Shown one piece after another: positions 16,387-24,389 of a stretch of DNA of 64,000 nt. The first letter of the stretch is position 1; each line of letters begins with the position of its first letter. The stretch comes from Patescibacteria group bacterium (GTDB taxonomy: Bacteria; Patescibacteriota; Microgenomatia; UBA1406; GWC2-37-13). The position numbers and the translations under genes were made by a program. The notes under the pieces are model-generated. The model had not been told where the DNA came from and ran no database searches. It saw only the letters and a program-made list of their open reading frames with translations. The DNA is taken from contig JAMCTE010000037.1 of NCBI GenBank assembly GCA_023381015.1, forward strand, positions 3,350 to 67,349, read 5' to 3'.

Positions 16387-17129
16387 GATGGATATAGTTC
16401 GTACTCTGCTTGATAAGATGCTGAAATTTTCACAGTCTGTTCGCCGTAATAAACGTTGTCAGTCGGCGTGGATGGGTTGGCTTGACCTTTCTGAAGAGTT
16501 GACTGTTGATCGGCTGCCGTTCCTTTGAGCATTGGCCTGAAGATCGGTCCACTATTGTCGGTAACAGATAAAAGTTTTCCGACTTTGAGGTTATTGATTT
16601 TTGCGATCGATTCGACCTGCCTTCTGGCGTCTTCCAGGGCAGCTTCTTTGGCTTTATTCTGCCAAGTTTTTTCGTTACTGACGGAATAATAAGTATTGGT
16701 AATCTGGGTATTGGCGACCGAGTTGATGGTGGAAAAAACTTTTTCGATATTTTTCAGACTGTCAATGACAACGACAAAATTTATCGATGGCACCGCAGTA
16801 GGCCATGGTCTGGGATACATCATGACTTCGGGACCGGCAGAGCTTGAATCATAAACAGGCGGATTGTAGCTAGTTTGGGTAATACGGCTCTCCGGGATCC
16901 CTAAAGACAGCAAAGCTGATTTTAGCTTTTGCGCGGCATCTTTGTTGGTGGCTTGAATGCTGATTGTTGCTTGATCGGTTGTCGCTTCGACTTGGCCGTT
17001 GCCGGTGATGGTGACGGTCTGCTTTGGCGCTTTGTACTGTTCTTGTAATTTCATCAGTCCGATGCCGATGGCAATGCCAAGAGCGATCAGTGCGACTGTC
17101 TTGAAGACCGACTTGGGGTTAAGATACAT
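16374..17129 (-). CDS. SIMPL (DUF541) domain protein, membrane anchored
   Basis: 251 residues with an N-terminal transmembrane segment (about 9-27) and the SIMPL fold: it opens with TVTITGNGQVEATTDQATIS and continues with LGIPESRITQTSYNPPVYD. SIMPL proteins sit in the periplasm or outside the membrane; their role is poorly known, with links to stress. It shares an operon with the glycoside hydrolase downstream. Confidence 0.85.
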   Translation of the reverse strand: MYLNPKSVFKTVALIALGIAIGIGLMKLQEQYKAPKQTVTITGNGQVEATTDQATISIQATNKDAAQKLKSALLSLGIPESRITQTSYNPPVYDSSSAGPEVMMYPRPWPTAVPSINFVVVIDSLKNIEKVFSTINSVANTQITNTYYSVSNEKTWQNKAKEAALEDARRQVESIAKINNLKVGKLLSVTDNSGPIFRPMLKGTAADQQSTLQKGQANPSTPTDNVYYGEQTVKISASYQAEYELYPSWPF

Positions 17130-17159
17130 AACTTTAATCTACTCTTTTTTTCAAAAAAA

Positions 17160-17723
17160 TCAACTTTTGAAATGAGGGATTCTTCCTAAAATTTTGTCGA
17201 ATCGTCCAGGAATCTTAAACAAAACAGGATTATGGTATTGGCGGTTTTTTGATTGTTCCAAGAAAGCGTCCATTGTCTTTTGGAAATCTATTTGGCCCGG
17301 ACATTCCGAGGCGGTCAGGTGACCATCGTTTTGATAGCCGGGAATTTGGTCGGATGAACCAAATCCGAATTTGAAATTCGGCTTATTGGTTCTTTTGCCG
17401 CTTTCGTCATATTCGACTATTGTCAGGGCTTTGCTATTTTTTTTTACTTTGCCGTTATCTGGAGTGACAAAAAGTCTGATCGTGTAAGTAGTCCGTTGCT
17501 CTTTGGGAAAATGCTTGCGGATTAACAACATGATTGGCGCATTTTTTCCGTTGAGGCTGAGTGATTCGGATTGGAACTCGTGTTCTAGTTTTTCGTCTGG
17601 TTGACGCTCCCGGCCTTCCCCGGTCAAGTAAATGAAATTCCTTGGACCCGATTCGTCTTCGATTTTGACCCAACTGTCATTTTTGATCCATTCGGCGCCC
17701 GAGGTTTCTTTTAGACTGGACAT
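17160..17723 (-). CDS. Conserved-looking hypothetical protein
   Basis: 187 residues, soluble and rich in charged residues, with alternating hydrophobic strands (NFIYLTGEGRE, TYTIRLFVTPDNGKVKK) that suggest a beta-rich domain. I do not recognise the family. A TATAAT box six bases before the ATG marks it as a real, separately transcribed gene. It lies 30 bases upstream of the SIMPL gene on the same strand. Confidence 0.6.
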   Translation of the reverse strand: MSSLKETSGAEWIKNDSWVKIEDESGPRNFIYLTGEGRERQPDEKLEHEFQSESLSLNGKNAPIMLLIRKHFPKEQRTTYTIRLFVTPDNGKVKKNSKALTIVEYDESGKRTNKPNFKFGFGSSDQIPGYQNDGHLTASECPGQIDFQKTMDAFLEQSKNRQYHNPVLFKIPGRFDKILGRIPHFKS

Positions 17724-17729
17724 ATTTGA

Positions 17730-17735
17730 ATTATA
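17730..17735 (-). promoter_or_regulatory. -10 box of the hypothetical gene and SIMPL operon
   Basis: TATAAT on the minus strand, six bases before the ATG at 17723; no Shine-Dalgarno sequence. Confidence 0.55.
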
Positions 17736-17846
17736 GCGCTAATATGCCTAAAACTCAACAAGACTATAAAATTGTAAGAAGATGTGCTATAAAAATAATA
17801 AGGGCAAAAAAGTTTACAGTCCGTTAATAATTTTTACCAAACGATT

Positions 17847-18650
17847 ATGGAAAAAATTCCAGTCAACAAACTTTTGGATCTTTCGGGAAAAACCGCCATC
17901 GTCACCGGGGCGGTCGGTATCGGTTATGGAATCATTTGCCGCCTGGCCGAAGCCGGAGCCAACGTGGTCGTCGTCGGTAGGAGTCAGGAGGAGATTGACA
18001 AGACCGTTGCCGAATTGGCAGGTAAGAATCTTAAGGCCAAAGGCGTCAAGGCCGACGTGTCAATCGAAGCGGACGTGAAAAATATGATCGAAACGACGAT
18101 CAAAGAATTCGGAGGCATTGATATCCTGGTCAACAATGCCGGCATCTATCCGTCGATTCCCGTCCACCAGATGACTTTGGAAGATTTCGACAAAGTTCTT
18201 TCCATCAATTTGAAAGGAGTGTTTTTGACGTCGAAGTATGCATCCGAGCAGATGATTAAACAGGGGAAAGGCGGCAAGATAATCAATATCACCTCGATCG
18301 ACGCCCTTCATCCGTCCATGATCGGCCTAGCTCATTATGATGCTTCAAAACACGGCGTTTGGGGTTTCACGAAAAACCTGGCTTTGGAGCTGGCGCCCCA
18401 CAAAATCTGGGTCAACGCCGTTGCGCCGGGTGGAATCGCCACGCCGGGGACGACCAAGATGACCGGCGGTCAAGTCCCGTCAGCCGAGGATATGAAGAAG
18501 ATCATGGAGGCATTCTTGAGCAAAATCCCCATGCACAGGATGGGCGAGCCCGATGATATAGGGAAAGTGGTGCTGTTTCTGGCGAGCGAGATGTCATCCT
18601 ATATGACCGGCAGCCAGATCGTCGTCGACGGAGGGGTATTGTTATCCTAA
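17847..18650 (+). CDS. SDR-family oxidoreductase
   Basis: A classical short-chain dehydrogenase/reductase that oxidises or reduces an alcohol/carbonyl with NAD(P). The Rossmann motif TGAVGIGYG (about residues 19-27), NNAG, the catalytic Ser in NITSIDAL, Tyr-x-x-x-Lys in YDASKHG, and the late PGGIATPG are all present. 267 residues. It most resembles glucose/3-oxoacyl-ACP reductase-like SDRs; the substrate is not determined, and no fatty-acid genes are nearby. Confidence 0.9.
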   Translation: MEKIPVNKLLDLSGKTAIVTGAVGIGYGIICRLAEAGANVVVVGRSQEEIDKTVAELAGKNLKAKGVKADVSIEADVKNMIETTIKEFGGIDILVNNAGIYPSIPVHQMTLEDFDKVLSINLKGVFLTSKYASEQMIKQGKGGKIINITSIDALHPSMIGLAHYDASKHGVWGFTKNLALELAPHKIWVNAVAPGGIATPGTTKMTGGQVPSAEDMKKIMEAFLSKIPMHRMGEPDDIGKVVLFLASEMSSYMTGSQIVVDGGVLLS

Positions 18651-18716
18651 AAGATTTCAGCGTTCTTTCAGTTAAGAAGTATAATTTTATTGTTATTAAA
18701 AATTATTTATAAAAAT

Positions 18717-18920
18717 ATGTCACACCATGACGGAGGATCGTGCGATTGTCATCATCACTGTTGTTGCTGCCACTGCGGCGGAGGTCACCACGGACAGGAA
18801 GAGGGTCACAAGATGGACTGGGAAGCTCACTTCAAGGAAATGAGCAAGGAAGAGCTTGCGATGAAAAAAGAAAAGCTCGAAAAAAAACTGGCATTGGTGA
18901 ACAAACTTTTGGGCAAATAA
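18717..18920 (+). CDS. Small His/Cys-rich metal-binding-like protein
   Basis: 67 residues. The first 30 residues are packed with Cys and His (CDCHHHCCCCHCGGGHH), and the rest is an acidic-basic amphipathic helix (SKEELAMKKEKLEKKLALVN) likely to form a coiled coil. The His/Cys head probably binds a metal such as zinc, nickel or copper, and the helix could oligomerise it. No known family is claimed. The start at 18717 is the first ATG of the His/Cys segment. Confidence 0.7.
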   Translation: MSHHDGGSCDCHHHCCCCHCGGGHHGQEEGHKMDWEAHFKEMSKEELAMKKEKLEKKLALVNKLLGK

Positions 18921-18928
18921 GCTTTTGG

Positions 18929-19384
18929 CTAGTTCAACTTCCAAATAAAATAGTTGAGCAGTCCGGCAAAAGAAACCCAGAAGAAGTAGGGGAGTAATAA
19001 CCAGGATGACGGTTTATTGACTTTATAGAATTGGAAGATCATGACGATGATCAATAACCAAATGATAAAGATTATCAATAATGACAAAAACAGGTTCTTC
19101 ATCCCGAAAAACACCGGAGTCCAAATAAGGTTAAAAAACAGTTGAATAAAAAATAAACGTACGTTTAATTTCGCCTGTTTAGTTTTTTTGATCCAATTCA
19201 AATAAAGAGCCAATCCCATCAGCAAATATAAAACAAACCAGACCGGGCCAAAAACCCAGTTTGGTGGAGAGAAGGTAGGCTTATTCAAGTATCGGTACCA
19301 AGAATTAATTGAACTGATGGTAAAAAAGGCCCCAATTCCTCCGGCCAGCTGCGGCAATATCAAAGATAATGAGAGTTTTTTCAT
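18929..19384 (-). CDS. TspO/MBR family membrane protein
   Basis: 151 residues with five transmembrane helices and the TspO signatures: SWYRYLNKPTFSPPNWVFGP and VWFVLYLLMGLALYL, and aromatic-rich loops. TspO binds tetrapyrroles such as haem and protoporphyrin, and in bacteria responds to light or oxygen. The genome presumably scavenges porphyrin. It is divergent from polX with 20 bases between the two starts. Confidence 0.9.
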   Translation of the reverse strand: MKKLSLSLILPQLAGGIGAFFTISSINSWYRYLNKPTFSPPNWVFGPVWFVLYLLMGLALYLNWIKKTKQAKLNVRLFFIQLFFNLIWTPVFFGMKNLFLSLLIIFIIWLLIIVMIFQFYKVNKPSSWLLLPYFFWVSFAGLLNYFIWKLN

Positions 19385-19387
19385 CTG

Positions 19388-19393
19388 TATAAT
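19388..19393 (+). promoter_or_regulatory. -10 box for leaderless polX
   Basis: TATAAT, eleven bases before the polX ATG at 19405, in the 20-base gap shared with the divergent tspO-like gene. Confidence 0.55.
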
Positions 19394-19404
19394 GATTCTA
19401 TCGT

Positions 19405-21207
19405 ATGGAAGACAAGTTTTCCAATCGGGCAGTCAGCAGTCTTCTCAGGTCGATTGCCACGGTTTACGTCCTGAAAGACGAAAACCGTTTCCGGGTGGTC
19501 GCCTACGAAAGGGCGGCCGACGCCGTCGATCACCTTGCCCGGGAAATCAAAGACATCTGGCAAGATAAAAAACTCGAAGAAATCCCGGGGGTCGGCAAAG
19601 CGATTTCTTCTCATCTTGACGAATACTTTCGGACAGGACATTCCAGGCATTTTGACGAAATCCTCAAAAAAATCCCCGAGTCGATATTTGTCTTGATGCA
19701 GATTCCGACGATCGGGCCGAAAAAAGCTTATAAACTGGTAATGAATTTGAATCTTTTTGATAAAGATACGGCCGTTGAAGATTTAAAAAAAGCCTGTCTT
19801 CGAGGAAAAATCGCCCAAATGGAAACCTTTGGCGAAAAGTCCCAATCGGACATTCTCCAGGCGATTGGTATCTATGAAAAACGGTCGATCAAAGAAGAAC
19901 GGATGATTTTGCCTTATGCGTTTTCGATTGCCGAGCAGATAATAGATTATCTAAAACAGAAACCTTACTTCAAGAGGATCGATAAGTTGGGCAGTCTAAG
20001 GAGAATGGTGGAAACCATCGGAGACGTTGACCTGGCCGCCGTAGTCGATGTTAAATATAACCAACAGGCGATCGACCATTTCATCGCCTATCCGAAAACT
20101 ATCAAAATAGACAATGCCGGCGACAAAAAAGCTTCAATCATCGTGACGCCCAATGTGCGAGTTGACCTACGGATTCAAGAGAAAAATAGTTACGGCTCGA
20201 TGCTCCAGTATTTTACCGGAAGCAAAAACCATAACATCAGACTGAGGGAGTTTGCTTTAAAAAAGAATTATTCTCTGTCCGAGTATGGGATAACCAAAGT
20301 TGAAAGTTCCCTCTCCGTTAAAGCTACGGCGGATGAAGCAAAAATAAAAAAGTTTAACAGCGAGGAAAGATTTTACGGATATCTTGGATTAAGATGGATT
20401 CCGCCAGAAATCAGGGAAGGGACTGACGAAATCGAATTGGCAGCGAAAGGTCAATTGCCAAGTCTAGTAGATTTGAGGGACATTAAAGGTGATCTGCACG
20501 TCCATTCTAACTTTGATTTGCAGCCGTCACACGACCTGGGAGAAGACAGTTTTGAGGCAATGATCAAAAAAGCCGAAGACTTAGGTTATCAGTATGTTGG
20601 TTTCAGCGAACACAATCCGAAAAGCAGCCTGCTGGACAAGGACGTTGCTGCCATCTTGAAAAAAAGACGGCTGGTTATCGATAAAATCAAAGCAAAAAAT
20701 CCGGGCCTAAAAATCTTTAGCGGACTCGAGGTGGATATTTTGCCCAACGGCCATCTCGCCCTTCCTGAGGGATGCCCGGATTATTTGGACTATCTTATCG
20801 TCTCGGTCCACAGCGCTTTTGACCTCGATGCCGAAGCGATGACAAACCGGGTGTTGGAAGCCTTGAAAAATCCAAAAGTCAGGATACTTGGTCATCCGAC
20901 CGGAAGATATTTTGGCAAACGTGAAGGATTCGCTTTGAAATGGGAAAAAATCTTTGACTTCGTCAAAAAAAACGGAATTGCCTTGGAAGTGAATGCTTGG
21001 CCGGAAAGGCTGGATTTGCCGGATTTGCTGGTGCGTGAGGCCGTTAATACGGGAGTAAAATTGATTATTAACACCGATGCTCACGCCGCTTCTCATCTGA
21101 ATAACATGTTCTACGGAGTCGAGGTCGCCCGGCGCGGTTGGGCGCAAAATAAAAACATCGTCAACTGTCTTGATGCTTCTGACTTCAAGAACTGGCTGGT
21201 CGGTTAA
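19405..21207 (+). CDS. polX: DNA polymerase X with PHP domain
   Basis: 600 residues with the full bacterial PolX layout: N-terminal helix-hairpin-helix 8-kDa-like region (IPGVGKAISSHLDEY), Pol-beta palm with GSLRRMVETIGDVDLAAV (metal-binding Asp residues) near 195, and a C-terminal PHP domain beginning GDLHVHSNFDLQPSHD (about 360). PHP motifs FSEHNPKS, GLEVDIL, SVHSAF, GHPTGR and NTDAHAASH follow. It fills short gaps in base-excision repair and has 3'-5' exonuclease and AP endonuclease activities from the PHP domain. The end overlaps folK by four bases on the opposite strand. Confidence 0.95.
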   Translation: MEDKFSNRAVSSLLRSIATVYVLKDENRFRVVAYERAADAVDHLAREIKDIWQDKKLEEIPGVGKAISSHLDEYFRTGHSRHFDEILKKIPESIFVLMQIPTIGPKKAYKLVMNLNLFDKDTAVEDLKKACLRGKIAQMETFGEKSQSDILQAIGIYEKRSIKEERMILPYAFSIAEQIIDYLKQKPYFKRIDKLGSLRRMVETIGDVDLAAVVDVKYNQQAIDHFIAYPKTIKIDNAGDKKASIIVTPNVRVDLRIQEKNSYGSMLQYFTGSKNHNIRLREFALKKNYSLSEYGITKVESSLSVKATADEAKIKKFNSEERFYGYLGLRWIPPEIREGTDEIELAAKGQLPSLVDLRDIKGDLHVHSNFDLQPSHDLGEDSFEAMIKKAEDLGYQYVGFSEHNPKSSLLDKDVAAILKKRRLVIDKIKAKNPGLKIFSGLEVDILPNGHLALPEGCPDYLDYLIVSVHSAFDLDAEAMTNRVLEALKNPKVRILGHPTGRYFGKREGFALKWEKIFDFVKKNGIALEVNAWPERLDLPDLLVREAVNTGVKLIINTDAHAASHLNNMFYGVEVARRGWAQNKNIVNCLDASDFKNWLVG

Positions 21208-21686
21208 AGAGGAGAGATGATGGTTTTTTCACTCCGAGGAATGTCTTCGAGTAGTTTTGTAATTGGTTTTTTCAAGAGCGGATGAACAAGGTTTGGTTCA
21301 AGGTCGACAATCGGCTTGAGGACAAAGTCGCGCCGCCAGGCGTCCCGGTGGGGAATGGTCAACCGTTTTGATTGGCTGACAGTTTCTCCATAAAAGATCA
21401 GATCGACGTCGATTTCCCGCGGCCCCCAGCGGATCCGTTTCCTTCGCCCGACTTTTTTTTCGACGTCTTTCACGAAATCCAGTAGTTCTTCCGGAGTCAG
21501 GTCGGTTTTTCCCGACAATGCCGTGTTGAGGAAATAAGGTTGTTTGGTATATCCCCAAGGCTTGGTCTTGTAAATCGGGGCGGTTTTGACACCGCTTAGT
21601 TTTTGCCCGATAAGAGCGGTGGCTTTTTCGATGTTGGACTTGGTGTCGCCGACGTTGGCGCCAAGAGCGAGAAAAACTTTGGTCAT
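21204..21686 (-). CDS. folK: 2-amino-4-hydroxy-6-hydroxymethyldihydropteridine pyrophosphokinase
   Basis: Transfers pyrophosphate from ATP to 6-hydroxymethyl-dihydropterin, in folate synthesis. Family motifs are intact: LALGANVGD (N-terminus), YKTKPWGYTKQPYFLNTAL, and the metal-binding GPREIDVDLIFYG; RLTIPHRDAWRRDFVL follows. 160 residues is normal. It overlaps folP by four bases (ATGA), so the two are translationally coupled. Confidence 0.95.
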   Translation of the reverse strand: MTKVFLALGANVGDTKSNIEKATALIGQKLSGVKTAPIYKTKPWGYTKQPYFLNTALSGKTDLTPEELLDFVKDVEKKVGRRKRIRWGPREIDVDLIFYGETVSQSKRLTIPHRDAWRRDFVLKPIVDLEPNLVHPLLKKPITKLLEDIPRSEKTIISPL

Positions 21687-22561
21687 CTTAATCTGTCGAT
21701 AACGGCTAAAAATTTTTTGGTCGGTAGGACGTCGTGGGTGCGGACGATTTTAGCGCCAGCCAATACGGCGAATCCTGTTTCCGCCAAACCAGCTTCCAAC
21801 CGGTCACCCGGTTCAGGAACGTAATCAAGTTTCAGACAATCTTTAAGGATAACTCCCAGATGGCTTTTCCTGGAAACGCCGACCAATAGGGGTCGGCCGA
21901 GTTTATTGAGTTTGGAAAAATTTTTGATTATTTCCAGGTTCTGTTCAACCGTTTTTCCGAAACCAATGCCCGGATCAAGGATGAAAGACGATTTTTTTAT
22001 GCCACGGCTGATCCCGAATGTCATCTGCTCTTTGAAAAAATCAGTGATTTCTTTCAAGAGATTGTCGTATTTTATTTGGCCTGTTTGCATCGAGCGCGGC
22101 TCACCCCTGATATGGTAGATGACGATCGGTACCATGTGGCGGGCGACGACGTCGGCCAGTTTTTTGTCGAACCTGAATCCGGAGAGTGAATTGACCAGGT
22201 CGGCGCCGTTTTCGAGGGTGGTCTCGGCGACCTGGGATTTGTAGGTGTCGATCGAGATAATTATCTTTTGGTTGCGTTTCCTGACGGCTCGTAAAACCGG
22301 CAGGATGCGGTCGAGTTCTTCCGGCGCCGAAACTGAGCGTGAACCAGGTCTGGTCGACTCGCCACCGATATCAATGATATCGGCGCCCTCTTCGATCATT
22401 TCATCCGCTCTCGCCGCCGCTTTATCGACGTCGTTGAAGTATTGGTTAGCGTCGGAAAACGAGTCGGGAGTGATATTCAGGATGCCCATCACCAGTGTTT
22501 TTTTACCGGACGTTAAAATTTTGTCAAAAAACGATTTTCTGTCAAATGTCGGTTTTGGCAT
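21683..22561 (-). CDS. folP: Dihydropteroate synthase
   Basis: Condenses pABA with hydroxymethyl-dihydropterin pyrophosphate, the step after FolK. Pterin-site motifs are all visible: GILNITPDSFSD, GGESTRPGS, LDPGIGFGKTVEQN, GVSRKSHLG and KIVRTHDV. 292 residues. It lies upstream of folK with an ATGA overlap. No folB, folE or pabB is in the window, so the rest of the pathway is elsewhere or the precursors are taken up. Confidence 0.95.
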   Translation of the reverse strand: MPKPTFDRKSFFDKILTSGKKTLVMGILNITPDSFSDANQYFNDVDKAAARADEMIEEGADIIDIGGESTRPGSRSVSAPEELDRILPVLRAVRKRNQKIIISIDTYKSQVAETTLENGADLVNSLSGFRFDKKLADVVARHMVPIVIYHIRGEPRSMQTGQIKYDNLLKEITDFFKEQMTFGISRGIKKSSFILDPGIGFGKTVEQNLEIIKNFSKLNKLGRPLLVGVSRKSHLGVILKDCLKLDYVPEPGDRLEAGLAETGFAVLAGAKIVRTHDVLPTKKFLAVIDRLR

Positions 22562-22574
22562 TTTTATCTCGATA

Positions 22575-23045
22575 TTAAATTTGCCACCTCATCATGTTCA
22601 AGATCAGGATAAGGAGGGAGAAGAAGTAAAGGGTGTAGAAGTAAAGCCAGGATAGTTTGAGGCGTTTGAAGACATAAAGGAATCCAAAAAAGAAATAGGC
22701 CTCGGCAAGATATACGACGATCGGCCAGCGGAAGAAAAATATGTTGATCGTCGTATAAATGACCGACAGGGGTAAGGTCAGGAAAATGTTTTTATAAAGG
22801 GTTTTCATCTTCGATTGGAAAACCGACCGGGAAACCAGAACGACGATCAAAAGAAACAGCAGGTCTTTGGCGATCGGATACCAGTGCCAAACCAGATTGA
22901 CTTCGGCTTTAAAAAAAATTCTGACGACGTCGTCGAGGAAAGTTTGGAAGATGAAGTCGACAAGATAGGTCAGGTTGATGACGATGTAGCCGAAGACCGC
23001 CACCAGCAGGGCAGACAAGATTTTTTTAACCGTCTTGTTCTTCAT
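22575..23045 (-). CDS. Small integral membrane protein
   Basis: 156 residues with four or five transmembrane helices separated by short loops with basic residues. No family recognised. It sits 13 bases upstream of folP on the same strand, so it may head the folP-folK transcript; a pterin or folate precursor transporter role would be pure guesswork. Confidence 0.55.
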   Translation of the reverse strand: MKNKTVKKILSALLVAVFGYIVINLTYLVDFIFQTFLDDVVRIFFKAEVNLVWHWYPIAKDLLFLLIVVLVSRSVFQSKMKTLYKNIFLTLPLSVIYTTINIFFFRWPIVVYLAEAYFFFGFLYVFKRLKLSWLYFYTLYFFSLLILILNMMRWQI

Positions 23046-23074
23046 TTTTTATATAATAAAGTTTACCAAACTTT

Positions 23075-23287
23075 ATGGTGAAAACGTTGTCAAAAGAAAA
23101 AGATTTTTTTTACCGAAGCGTTTATAACCATGTTTGGGACACGGTCGCGACTAATTTCCTGATGGAGCAGGCAGGCGGAGCAGTGACTGATTTGTATGGC
23201 GAACCTTGGACCCTAGAGTCGACTACCGTCGTTGCCGCCAGGGACCAAGACCTTCACAAAAAACTGATTGAATATCTGGCATGGTGA
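23075..23287 (+). pseudogene. Remnant of inositol-monophosphatase-family C-terminus
   Basis: 70 residues matching only the C-terminal part of inositol monophosphatase/HisN-type phosphatases: HVWDTVATNFLMEQAGGAVT has the W-D of the third metal site, and DLYGEPWTLESTTVVAARDQ matches the usual end. The N-terminal two thirds with the other metal ligands is absent, so it cannot be active. It ends 13 bases before tRNA-Ser, and may be the debris left when DNA next to the tRNA was lost or exchanged. Confidence 0.65.
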
Positions 23288-23300
23288 TAAATATCCCGGC

Positions 23301-23385
23301 GGAGAGGGTGGGATTTGAACCCACGCGAGTCTTGCGACTCAAGGGGTTAGCAACCCCTCGCTTTGGACCGCTCAGCCACCTCTCC
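23301..23385 (-). tRNA. tRNA-Ser (anticodon GCT)
   Basis: 85 bases on the minus strand, acceptor GGAGAGG/CCTCTCC, anticodon stem-loop AGGGG-TTGCTAA-CCCCT giving GCT, and a long variable arm GAGTCGCAAGACTC, typical of class II tRNA-Ser. CCA is not encoded. Confidence 0.95.
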
Positions 23386-23454
23386 TTTGCCCGCCGTATC
23401 TTTAGCGAAAGTCAACTTTATTATTATAAACTATCAGTGCCGCAGAGAGGACTT

Positions 23455-23520
23455 GTTCAACTCGCAGTTAACGATTTTATGAGTTCTACTGCGAGTTAAT
23501 CCCGCCGTTTTAGGCGGGAA
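23455..23520. repeat. Family H inverted-repeat element, copy 1
   Basis: ACTCGCAGT and its complement ACTGCGAGT form a hairpin, followed by GTTAATCCCGCC and the short hairpin CCCGCC-GTTTTA-GGCGGG. A related copy in the opposite direction lies at 23631-23705, so the two flank tRNA-Leu. Confidence 0.65.
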
Positions 23521-23538
23521 ACCTCTCAAAACCTTTGT

Positions 23539-23620
23539 GGGCGAGGGGGGAGTTGAACCCCCAAGAGATTGCTCTCACTAGCTCCTGAAGCTAGCGCGTC
23601 TGCCATTCCGCCACCCGCCC
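23539..23620 (-). tRNA. tRNA-Leu (anticodon CAG)
   Basis: 82 bases on the minus strand. Acceptor GGGCGGG/CCTCGCCC region, anticodon stem-loop CTAGC-TTCAGGA-GCTAG giving CAG, and a long variable arm (TGAGAGCAATCTCTTG). CCA is not encoded. Confidence 0.92.
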
Positions 23621-23630
23621 AACAGACTGC

Positions 23631-23705
23631 TCCCGCCTTCGTTTCACTTCGGCTGGGATTAACTGACAGTAATTACTCACTTTGTTCGTAAACTGTCAGT
23701 TGAAC
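23631..23705. repeat. Family H inverted-repeat element, copy 2
   Basis: Read on the minus strand it begins GTTCAACTGACAGTTTACG and continues into ACTGTCAGTTAATCCCAGCC, parallel to copy 1. The hairpin arms differ in sequence but are still complementary (AACTGACAGT/ACTGTCAGTT), so the structure has been kept by compensating changes. Confidence 0.6.
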
Positions 23706-23747
23706 AATTCCGCCACTGCGGCCGTAGTTAAATTATATCATCTAAGT

Positions 23748-23753
23748 TATAAT
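23748..23753 (+). promoter_or_regulatory. -10 box for the histidine phosphatase gene
   Basis: TATAAT nine bases before the ATG at 23763; no ribosome binding site. Confidence 0.6.
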
Positions 23754-23762
23754 ATTTAGATT

Positions 23763-24389
23763 ATGAAGAAAGCCAATGGATGCGTTCTATACCTGGTCCG
23801 TCACGGGCAGACCGAGTGGAACGTCAAAAGATTGATCCAAGGCCATATGGATATTCCTTTAAACGGTAAAGGAAGAAAACAAGCGTCGGCTTTAGCAAAA
23901 AAACTGGAGGATATCCATTTCCACGCCGTCTACTCATCAGATCTTTCACGGACGAGCGAGACAGCCGAGTTGATCGCCAGGCAACACCACCGGGAAGTCG
24001 TCACGACGACAGCTCTGAGGGAAAGGTATTTCGGCAAATTCCAGGGAATATCTTTCGGGAATAATAGGAACATACTCAAACTGATCAACGACCTGAAAAA
24101 ATCGACCGTCGACGAAAACGAAATCGAAAACGACGAAAAAATGATGAAGCGCTTTGTCGGTTGTCTTCGACAAGTCAGCCGTGCAAATTTTGGGAAAACC
24201 ATCCTCGTCGTCACCCACGCCGGGCCGATGAGGACTTTCCTGATCACGATCGGTTGGGGGAGTTATGAAAACTTGACCGAAGGCTGCATAGATAATTTGG
24301 CCTTCGTAAAATTGGTGAGCGACGGAGAAAATTTTACGGTCGAAGAGACGAGCGGAATAACAAAATTAGCCTCAAGCGCCTACCGGTAG
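23763..24389 (+). CDS. Histidine phosphatase family protein
   Basis: 208 residues of the phosphoglycerate-mutase-like phosphatase fold. The catalytic His is in LVRHGQTEWNVKRLIQGH (residues 12-29), followed by the partner arginine in YSSDLSRTSETA, a Glu in LRERYFGKFQG, and the second His in VVTHAGPMRTFL. The substrate is not readable; it could be a sugar phosphate or alpha-ribazole phosphate-like compound. Its end overlaps the convergent HAD gene by 18 bases. Confidence 0.9.
   Translation: MKKANGCVLYLVRHGQTEWNVKRLIQGHMDIPLNGKGRKQASALAKKLEDIHFHAVYSSDLSRTSETAELIARQHHREVVTTTALRERYFGKFQGISFGNNRNILKLINDLKKSTVDENEIENDEKMMKRFVGCLRQVSRANFGKTILVVTHAGPMRTFLITIGWGSYENLTEGCIDNLAFVKLVSDGENFTVEETSGITKLASSAYR

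Noticed and set aside
24372-24389. Overlap of the histidine phosphatase and HAD genes as a sign of a wrong stop
   Set aside because: Both C-termini are plausible, and short convergent overlaps are common in compact genomes such as this.
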